Shown here: positions 8,824 to 16,127 of the stretch, one piece after another
Position numbering within the stretch: the stretch's first letter is position 1
Layout: every line of letters begins with the position of its first letter
Notes under the pieces: generated by a model
Seen by the model: the letters and a program-made list of their open reading frames with translations, nothing else
Database searches by the model: none
Told to the model about the DNA's origin: nothing
Position numbers and translations under genes: made by a program
Assembly (NCBI GenBank): GCA_041745535.1
Contig: JBGTIS010000331.1
Span: 1-21,530, forward strand
DNA: 21,530 bases
Origin: JBGTIS01 sp041745535
Lineage (GTDB): Bacteria; Bacteroidota; Bacteroidia; Cytophagales; Cyclobacteriaceae
Direction of reading: 5' to 3'

Positions 8824-9138
8824 AAAAAGTCTTTTTGGCTAAAATAGTTGATTATTCAATTTTTCCTTACATTTAGGTGACAAAGAAATAGTTTTTAAAT
8901 ACCTATTGATGCTTATTGACATTCATACGGCCTGTTCGTTTATTTATCCGCTATGTTAGCTACTTCCATCAGGCATTACCGGAAGCCGCTTTTACGCTTT
9001 GTTTTTTGAAGATATACAAAGTTTATCCAGGCAGAAAGAAGGCCATTTATTTTTGATTTGCTGTTTGCTGTTTTACTGACAATCATACCAATTTGAAGGC
9101 ATATTGGATCATATTCACATTAACCAGCGACCCGACCC
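8824..9138. other. Divergent promoter region between sulfatase and CHAT gene
   Basis: These 315 bases separate two genes that point away from each other, so they must contain both promoters. The plus-strand side has T-rich tracts and a small TTTGCTG duplication near 9058-9076. No full TTTG/TAnnTTTG promoter, operator palindrome or Shine-Dalgarno sequence was found for either gene. The long spacer suggests that neither gene belongs to an operon with a neighbour. Confidence 0.5.
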
Positions 9139-12100
9139 ATGAGCATACACAAAATTACTGTAAAAGGTAAAAAAACCACACCTACTGCTTCTTTTGATTC
9201 ATCCGATGACCTCACTACCCTTCGCGAAACTTTTGTGATAGACCGTAGTGTAAGAGGCGCAACCGAAAGTCATACCATCGATTTACAGGACAACGACCTG
9301 ATTGAGATGATTTTTGAAGACAATACCATATGGTTTAGCAGCAAAGATAATCTGGAAGAAATATTTCCCGAAGCCGCCACACAGAAACGCTCCGCTGATG
9401 GCTCTTTTGAAATACCGGTCGTAATACAAAGCAGCAGTAGCGAACGCGGTATTATTGGTGCTGTTTCTCTGAAAATTATTAATATTTTTACCAGAAAATC
9501 GCTGGCTAAAAAAGTAAGAGAAATTGCCGCGGATCTGGAAAAAAAACAGTTAGAGAACCAAATCGGTTTGTTTCGCCTGGATGCTGCCTTTCAGTTTCAG
9601 AATTTTACGGCAGAAGAAATGACCCATCCGTACCTGCTTTTTATTCACGGAACAGCCTCCTCTACCCAAGGTTCGTTCGGTGGACTGATGCTTACTACCA
9701 CGTGGCGGTATATTCAGCAAACCTATGGCGCCCGGGTACTGGCTTTTCAGCACGAGACCCTTACCAAAAGTCCATTGGAAAATGTATTGGATCTGGTTAA
9801 AGCACTGCCTTCCGGCATTTCGCTACACCTCCTCAGCCAGTCGCGGGGTGGTATCGTAGGAGAAGTACTGGCCCGCTTTTGCCACACTGATGAAAACAAC
9901 CGGGGATTTGACGACAATGAAATTGAATATCTCCGAAAATCGGATCGGCACGAGGATATTGAGCAAATTAAACTGATCAACGAAATACTGCGAAAGAAAA
10001 AGATCAGCGTAAAAAGATTTATCCGGGTAGCCTGTCCCGCCCATGGTTCCATTCTGGCCTCCAAACGGTTAGACAATCTGTTGAACATCACCTTTAACCT
10101 GATCGGATTGGGCACTACCCTGACAGCCAATCCTGTGTATTCAGGTTTTAAAAACCTGATCGCCTCAGTAATAGACTGTAAAAATGAAGCAGACGTACTG
10201 CCCGGTCTGGAGGTACAAAACCCCGATTCCGCCTTTATCAAAGTCCTGAACAACCCTGCCACCAAAGTGGTACTGGATAGCCCGCTGGTGGTTATTTCGG
10301 GAAACTGCAAAGTGAAACTCAATCTGAAAGCCTTGCTGGTGATCGCCAGCAAATTGTTCTATTTTACCGATAACGACCTGGTAGTGAATACTAACTCCAT
10401 GTACCAGGGTACTAAAAGGCTGGGTCGGGTGCAGTACTATTTTGATGAAAACGCGGAGGTAGATCATTTTCATTACTTTAAAAATGAAAACACCAACCAG
10501 GCGCTGTTGCGTGCCCTGGAAGCATCGGATGACGCTCAGATTCCAGGTTTCTCCCTGACGCCTGCCGCTTTACTGGGCGAAGGCGAAAGACAGGCGCTGC
10601 TGAACCTGGAAGGTGGACAAATATTTGAAAACACCGTAACCGGATCCAGACCCATTGTAGTGGTACTGCCAGGCATTATGGGCTCTACGCTTTCGCGGAA
10701 TGGAGACCGCTTCTGGATTAATTATTTCAAATTTATAACAGGCGGACTTACTGCCCTGGATATTAAAAACAATGGATTCAGTGCGCCTGCTATCGTAAAA
10801 ACTTCTTACAAAAAACTGGTAGACCACTTATCCGGCGCCTACGACGTGGTTACTTTTCCTTTCGACTGGCGGTTGCCACTTACCGAATCCGCTAAATTAC
10901 TGAGCGATAAAATCACTGAATTACTCACCTTCAGGCAACCCATAAAAATAATTGGTCATTCTATGGGCGGTGTGCTGGTCAGAGATTTTATTGTGCATCA
11001 TCCGCAAACCTGGCAGGCACTGAATCAGTCCGCCGGTTTTCAGCTGCTATTTTTAGGTGCGCCCCTAGGTGGCTCTTTCCGTATTCCTGCGGTTTTATGT
11101 GGCAAAGACGCGCTGATTGACAAGCTGGACCGGATTGATATTTTCCACAGAAAAGAAGAACTGCTGGAAGTGTTTTCAAAATTTCCAGGCATGCTGTGCC
11201 TGCTTCCGCTTACCACCGACGCAGACCGCGATTTTTCTAAAACAGATACCTGGAGAAAAATGAGCGAACCACTGGGTACCTGGCCTTTACCACATGAGAA
11301 AGACCTGAATACCTTTGGTGAATATCGGGATAAAGTGAACAAAGGCATGCAGGAAATAGACTATACACACATTGCCTATATTGCCGGTAAAGACAAAGCC
11401 ACGCCCAACGGGTATCAGATTGAAGATACCCTTACGGGAAAAGATCTGGTGTTTTACAGTACGGCCGAAGGCGACCAGAGTGTGACCTGGGAAACCGGGA
11501 TACCGAAACCCTTGATAGAAAACAATTCGGTGTATTATGTAAATGTGACCCATGGTGCCCTGGCTAACGAACCAGGTATATTTCAGGGCATAGACGACAT
11601 TTTGTTACAGGGGTTTACCAACCGTCTCAGTAAAACAAGGCCCTCGGTACGGGGCGAAGAAAAACGGTTCAGAGCGCCTCAGCATTTTGACTTTGATTTA
11701 TCGCCGGAGGGGATTGAGAAAACCATTTTAGGTTTAGAAGCGGAAGAAACTGTAACCGTTACGGAAACACCTATTGAGGTTTTCATCAGCAATGGCGATT
11801 TACGATATGCTGCCTACCCAGTGCTGGCCGGACATTTTATGAACGATGGCATTCTGTATGCTGAAAAGTCCATAGACCACAATCTGAAAGGAGCCCTTTC
11901 TGAAAGGCACCAGCTGGGCTTGTATCCGGGAGAAGTGGGTACTGGCGAAATACTGATAACCAGCAAGGCAGGTTTTCCGGGTGCCATTGTGGTAGGGTTG
12001 GGTAAGTTTGGCACCCTCACGGCTTTCCAGTTGGTCCTTACCGTTGAACAGGGCGTTACCAAATACTTACTCGGGCTGAATGATAAAATGGTACTTGGAA

Positions 12101-14481
12101 ATTACTGGATTCCTAATGCTGATCGCATCGGCTTATCTGCTTTGATTATCGGATGTGGTTTTGGTGGACTGTCTATTGAAAATTCTATACGGGCGGTGAT
12201 ACAGGGCGTGCAGCATGCCAATAATAAAATGAAAAAACTGCATGCGGAAAACGCGAAAACTATACAAACCATCGAGTTTATTGAGTTGTATGAAGATACC
12301 GCCCTCAGTTGTTTTTATTCATTAAGCAAAATAGAAAATGAAGAAAACAAATCGCTGAACATTGTTACCAATGGCGCGAGAATCAAAACCCTGCCAGGAT
12401 CAAGAAAAAGACTGCCGACCGAAGCAGAAGAAGGTTGGTGGAAAAGAATTACGGTAGAATTAAATAATGAGATTGATGCATCGGACTACATCCATTGCTT
12501 AAAATTCAGTGCTTCCACCGGGGGAGCCCGGGAAGAACAAAGAAAACTGTACAGCAGTACCCCCATTGTGGAGCAACTGATTAACGATATTTCTACCGAC
12601 AACCGATGGTCGCCAGCTTTGGCCAAAACCATTTACGAATTACTGATTCCCAATGATTTTAAGGAAGAACTGAAAAAGCAGGGCAACATCAAATGGATAC
12701 TTGACAAATATACCGCTTCTTACCCCTGGGAGCTTTTGCAGGACAGTACCCAGGATGCCAAACCGCTCTGCATCAACGCTGGCATGATCCGGCAGTTGGC
12801 TACGCCTGATTACCGGCTTAAAATAAATGCGGTGGCAAAGAACTCCGCATTGGTAATTGGCGACCCGGATTTGAAGGGATTTGTGAATCAGTTGCCGGGC
12901 GCCTATAAAGAAGGACAGGTAGTATCAGACCTGCTTACAGCCAATGAATTTAATGCTACTACTATTCTGAAAGGCTCACCTCCTGAAATTATACAGGCTC
13001 TTTTCAGCGACGATTATAAAATCATTCATTTGGCAGGACACGGATTTTTCAGCGAAGATTCTCCCGAAAGTGCGGGCATGGTAATCGGAGAAAAGATATT
13101 TCTGTCGACCCGTGAAATCTGTCAGATGAGTACCGTGCCTGAACTGGTATTTGTGAACTGCTGTTTTCTGGGCAAAACCAGTGGTGCTGCCGAAGCCTAT
13201 TACCGCAACCGCTATAAACTGGCTGCCAATATAGGCACCCAACTGATAGACAATGGCGTAAAAGCAGTAGTAGCGGCAGGTTGGGCCGTGGACGATGCCG
13301 CCGCGCTGGATTTCACGAAATCGTTTTATGAAAGCATGTTCGCGGGTTACAGTTTTGGCGATGCCGTACAAAGGGCACGAAAGGTAATTTACGGGAAGTA
13401 CAAAGACAGCAACAACACCTGGGGCGCCTACCAATGTTATGGCGATCCATTTTATAAGTTCAGAAGTAGTGTAGCAAGCAGCAAACCTTACGAACCTCAG
13501 TTTGTGATTCCCGAGCAGGCAGAAGTTGAATTAAATAATCTATTCAATGAACTGGAAATTGAAACGCAACCACACAATGAGTTTCTGGAACGGCTGACCG
13601 CCATCGCCAATGCCGTTGATCAATCCCAAATCAGAAATGCGGTGATTACCGAGCAGGAAGCCTGTATTTATGCAGACCTGTGCGAGTATGAAAAAGCGAT
13701 TGCCAAATTTGAAAGCTTGCTCATCATGGAACAAGCTACCTTTTCTGTGTCTACCTTAGAAAAATACTGCCATATTAAAGCTAAAAAGTATGTGAATGAC
13801 TTTCTGAAAGTGCAGCCCAGGCCCACCGGACTAATTGCTGAAATGAATAAAGTAACAAGAGATTTACGAAGTTTACTCATGATTAGCCCTACCGCGGAAC
13901 GGTATTGCCTGCTGGGCCATACTTTTAAGCGAAAAGCCTTATTTAGTTCGAGCAAAGCGCAGAAAGTAAAAGCATTGAAAGAAGCAGCCTTTTATTTCTG
14001 GCAGGCATACAGTATTCAGAAAAGCACCAATTCGGCGTACGCGCTTAGCCACTGGCTGGAAACAGAAGGGCTACTGGTATTATTGGGTGAACACCAATGG
14101 GGGAAAACCGTACCGGCTAACGGAAAATCGTATGACCTCCCTTCTTCAGAAAATGCCGTCAAACAATTAAAAGAAGCCTATAATTTTACCCATACCCTAC
14201 CCAATATCATAGATTATATGGAAATGGTATCAGCAGCCAACGTAAAATTATGTCAGTTAATTGTAAATCCTCCTGCCGATGAAAGCAATAAAGCTCTTGA
14301 TGAAATACTAAAAGTTTTTCAGCAGCTCTGGAACCTGGCTGGGTCTAAAGGAAAAAAGACAGATGCCCTTGAACATCTGGAATTGCTGACCGACGCCCTG
14401 TCTGCCGTTACCAAAAAAGAAGGGCAGTTACTCAGAAAAACCACAGAACATTTAAAAACCGAACTGGAAAAGATGATTTGA
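9139..14481 (+). CDS. Giant CHAT caspase-like protein with two alpha/beta-hydrolase domains
   Basis: This 1780-residue protein has no signal peptide or membrane helix, so it is cytoplasmic. Residues 1-150 are beta-rich and unassigned. Domain A (about 155-470) is an alpha/beta hydrolase with FIHG (His170), nucleophile elbow SQSRGG (Ser235), acid in DND (Asp413) and DHFHYF (His443/445). Domain B (about 500-840) resembles lecithin:cholesterol acyltransferase-type lipases: PGIMGS at 511-516, FPFDWR, GHSMGG with Ser608, EGDQSVTW with Asp779 and THGALAN with His805. A middle domain (about 876-1010; AAYPVLAGHF, LGLYPGEVGTGEIL, GAIVVGLGKFG) is uncharacterised to me. The CHAT (caspase-like) domain covers about 1170-1450, with YPWELL, HLAGHG (His1301) and VFVNCC (Cys1342 aligning with the usual NAC cysteine). 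Residues 1460-1780 are helical and TPR-like. CHAT proteases cleave partner proteins in several bacterial defence systems. A role as a self-contained, protease-gated lipase is inference. It stands alone between unrelated genes. Confidence 0.93.
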   Translation: MSIHKITVKGKKTTPTASFDSSDDLTTLRETFVIDRSVRGATESHTIDLQDNDLIEMIFEDNTIWFSSKDNLEEIFPEAATQKRSADGSFEIPVVIQSSSSERGIIGAVSLKIINIFTRKSLAKKVREIAADLEKKQLENQIGLFRLDAAFQFQNFTAEEMTHPYLLFIHGTASSTQGSFGGLMLTTTWRYIQQTYGARVLAFQHETLTKSPLENVLDLVKALPSGISLHLLSQSRGGIVGEVLARFCHTDENNRGFDDNEIEYLRKSDRHEDIEQIKLINEILRKKKISVKRFIRVACPAHGSILASKRLDNLLNITFNLIGLGTTLTANPVYSGFKNLIASVIDCKNEADVLPGLEVQNPDSAFIKVLNNPATKVVLDSPLVVISGNCKVKLNLKALLVIASKLFYFTDNDLVVNTNSMYQGTKRLGRVQYYFDENAEVDHFHYFKNENTNQALLRALEASDDAQIPGFSLTPAALLGEGERQALLNLEGGQIFENTVTGSRPIVVVLPGIMGSTLSRNGDRFWINYFKFITGGLTALDIKNNGFSAPAIVKTSYKKLVDHLSGAYDVVTFPFDWRLPLTESAKLLSDKITELLTFRQPIKIIGHSMGGVLVRDFIVHHPQTWQALNQSAGFQLLFLGAPLGGSFRIPAVLCGKDALIDKLDRIDIFHRKEELLEVFSKFPGMLCLLPLTTDADRDFSKTDTWRKMSEPLGTWPLPHEKDLNTFGEYRDKVNKGMQEIDYTHIAYIAGKDKATPNGYQIEDTLTGKDLVFYSTAEGDQSVTWETGIPKPLIENNSVYYVNVTHGALANEPGIFQGIDDILLQGFTNRLSKTRPSVRGEEKRFRAPQHFDFDLSPEGIEKTILGLEAEETVTVTETPIEVFISNGDLRYAAYPVLAGHFMNDGILYAEKSIDHNLKGALSERHQLGLYPGEVGTGEILITSKAGFPGAIVVGLGKFGTLTAFQLVLTVEQGVTKYLLGLNDKMVLGNYWIPNADRIGLSALIIGCGFGGLSIENSIRAVIQGVQHANNKMKKLHAENAKTIQTIEFIELYEDTALSCFYSLSKIENEENKSLNIVTNGARIKTLPGSRKRLPTEAEEGWWKRITVELNNEIDASDYIHCLKFSASTGGAREEQRKLYSSTPIVEQLINDISTDNRWSPALAKTIYELLIPNDFKEELKKQGNIKWILDKYTASYPWELLQDSTQDAKPLCINAGMIRQLATPDYRLKINAVAKNSALVIGDPDLKGFVNQLPGAYKEGQVVSDLLTANEFNATTILKGSPPEIIQALFSDDYKIIHLAGHGFFSEDSPESAGMVIGEKIFLSTREICQMSTVPELVFVNCCFLGKTSGAAEAYYRNRYKLAANIGTQLIDNGVKAVVAAGWAVDDAAALDFTKSFYESMFAGYSFGDAVQRARKVIYGKYKDSNNTWGAYQCYGDPFYKFRSSVASSKPYEPQFVIPEQAEVELNNLFNELEIETQPHNEFLERLTAIANAVDQSQIRNAVITEQEACIYADLCEYEKAIAKFESLLIMEQATFSVSTLEKYCHIKAKKYVNDFLKVQPRPTGLIAEMNKVTRDLRSLLMISPTAERYCLLGHTFKRKALFSSSKAQKVKALKEAAFYFWQAYSIQKSTNSAYALSHWLETEGLLVLLGEHQWGKTVPANGKSYDLPSSENAVKQLKEAYNFTHTLPNIIDYMEMVSAANVKLCQLIVNPPADESNKALDEILKVFQQLWNLAGSKGKKTDALEHLELLTDALSAVTKKEGQLLRKTTEHLKTELEKMI

Positions 14482-14612
14482 ATAGATTGAATAGCAAATA
14501 GCATTCAGAAAAAGGTAAAGCAAAGCCTAATAAGGATTAGCAAATAATAAATAGCTGTTAACCTGATGGTATCTGATCTGTCTGATGTTACCTGTTTTGC
14601 TATTCCAAACCA

Positions 14613-14654
14613 AAGTAAGGGGACTGCCTTCCCGGGGACTACCTTCCCTTATTT
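14613..14654. repeat. 15-bp tandem repeat enclosed in an inverted repeat
   Basis: GGGGACTGCCTTCCC (14619-14633) is followed directly by GGGGACTACCTTCCC (14634-14648), with one mismatch. The pair is bracketed by AAGTAAGGG (14613-14621) and CCCTTATTT (14646-14654), which can form a nine-pair stem with one G-T pair. It is a G+C-rich island in an AT-rich spacer about 130 bp after the CHAT stop codon. It could act as a transcript end or a protein-binding site. It lacks a proper T-tract, so I do not call a terminator. Confidence 0.6.
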
Positions 14655-14732
14655 GTTAGTAAAATTTTTCCTGGTGACAAATCAGAGGCCTGCCCCTACC
14701 TGAGAAACCGCATAATGCCTGTAGGATTGCGC

Positions 14733-14750
14733 ATTCACAGTAATTCACAG
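14733..14750. repeat. ATTCACAG direct repeat, 10-bp period
   Basis: ATTCACAG occurs at 14733-14740 and again at 14743-14750. A partial third relative (GTTCACAC) follows at 14760-14767. A 10-bp period places the copies on the same face of the helix, as expected of a regulator-binding site. It lies about 200 bp before the first gene of the metal operon. The evidence is only the repetition, so a chance match is possible. Confidence 0.3.
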
Positions 14751-14945
14751 ATACACTCTGTTCACACAAACGCAAGGGTAACAGGTTGTCTGGTATGCTG
14801 AAAGGATATTTTAAAACCTGCCTTATCATCACGAACACAGTAAAGCGCGTTTGGTTTATAAGAAGGCCCTGAGTCAGAATTTAAACTATTGGGGTTAAAA
14901 ATGTATTTGCCCAACCCACATCGCGAAACAGGAGAAGAGAAATAA

Positions 14946-16127
14946 ATGCGACACATCACCAGTACCGTCTGGATACTTTCATTAGTAAGCCTTTTTACAG
15001 ACATTGCCAGCGAAATGCTTTATCCGATCATGCCAATATACCTGAAAAGCATTGGTTTTTCGGTAGTACTGATCGGCATATTAGAAGGCTTTGCGGAAGC
15101 CACAGCCGGATTAAGCAAAGGCTATTTTGGTAAATTATCCGACCTGAAAGGAAAACGATTACCCTTTGTGCGACTCGGCTATTTTTTCAGTGCCTTATCC
15201 AAACCGATGATAGCCGTGTTTGTATGGCCCTGGTGGATTTTTTCTGCCCGCTCCCTCGACCGACTGGGCAAAGGAATTCGCACAGGCGCCAGAGATGCGC
15301 TGCTTTCCGATGAAGCCACCCCGGCAACCAAGGGCACCGTGTTTGGTTTTCACCGGGCCATGGATACATTAGGGGCCGCCATCGGTCCGCTGGTGGCTTT
15401 GGCTTTCCTGTATTATTACCCGGCATCGTATCAAACGCTTTTTTATCTGGCGTTTATTCCAGGCATGTTAGGAGTGCTGACTACCTTTTTAATTAAGGAA
15501 AAGCGTGACAAAACAGAGATTCACCATCAGAAAATTCACTTTTTCAGCTTCCTGAAATACATTCCCCATGGCAAACCTGAATATCGGAAGCTTTTGGGCG
15601 GTCTGCTTGCCTTTACATTGTTCAATAGCTCAGACGTCTTTTTACTGCTGATGCTTAAACACTATAGATTTAGTGATACCGCCATGATTGGCGCTTATAT
15701 TTTCTACAACCTGGTATATGCCCTGTTTGCCTATCCGGCGGGCATCGTGGCAGATAAAATCGGGCATAAAAAAATGTTCATCACAGGTTTATTAATATTT
15801 TCAACTGTGTATATTGGCATGGCTTTCATCCACCAATGGCTTTTATTGTATATGCTGTTTTTTATGTATGGCATCTATGCAGCCTGCGCCGAAGGTGTTT
15901 CAAAAGCATGGATCAGCAATGTGTGTGATAAAAAAGATACCGCTACCGCGATTGGCACGTATGAGGGACTTAGAAGCCTTGTTACCATGCTGGCCAGTTC
16001 ACTAGCAGGATTGATATGGTTTTATGGTAGTCCTGAAGCTACCTTTGCCCTTTCCGGATTTGCGGTTGCGGTTATCGCGATGTATTTTTTAAGACTACCC
16101 TATCAGGAAATAAAGAACGTACCATGA
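14946..16127 (+). CDS. MFS transporter, probable exporter
   Basis: This 393-residue integral membrane protein has about 12 predicted helices and is a member of the major facilitator superfamily. The first helix region TDIASEMLYPIMPIYL is typical of one MFS subgroup. The family loop motif appears twice, as GKLSDLKGKR at 62-71 and as GIVADKIGHKK in the second half, as expected from the internal duplication of MFS proteins. DRLGKGIRTGARDALLSD after helix 4 is well conserved in this subgroup. The ATG at 14946 is preceded by AGGAG at 14930-14934, 11 bp upstream, one of the few Shine-Dalgarno-like sites in the window. Its last codons overlap the ATPase start (ATGA), so the two are translationally coupled. 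That points to a shared efflux role, but the substrate (metal, metal chelate or drug) is unknown. Confidence 0.9.
   Translation: MRHITSTVWILSLVSLFTDIASEMLYPIMPIYLKSIGFSVVLIGILEGFAEATAGLSKGYFGKLSDLKGKRLPFVRLGYFFSALSKPMIAVFVWPWWIFSARSLDRLGKGIRTGARDALLSDEATPATKGTVFGFHRAMDTLGAAIGPLVALAFLYYYPASYQTLFYLAFIPGMLGVLTTFLIKEKRDKTEIHHQKIHFFSFLKYIPHGKPEYRKLLGGLLAFTLFNSSDVFLLLMLKHYRFSDTAMIGAYIFYNLVYALFAYPAGIVADKIGHKKMFITGLLIFSTVYIGMAFIHQWLLLYMLFFMYGIYAACAEGVSKAWISNVCDKKDTATAIGTYEGLRSLVTMLASSLAGLIWFYGSPEATFALSGFAVAVIAMYFLRLPYQEIKNVP

Larger units (their letters stand above)
14482..14945. other. Intergenic region upstream of the metal-efflux operon
   Basis: These 464 bases separate the CHAT gene from the MFS/ATPase pair. 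They hold a 15-bp tandem repeat inside a hairpin (14613-14654) and a 10-bp-spaced direct repeat (14733-14750), both listed separately. No regulator gene such as ArsR or MerR lies here, and no reading frame was recognised. The promoter of the operon should be in the right half, but no consensus was found. Confidence 0.55.

Noticed and set aside
9747..10352. 201-codon minus-strand frame inside the CHAT gene
   Set aside because: The plus-strand frame has clear catalytic domains across this interval. The reverse translation has no recognisable features.
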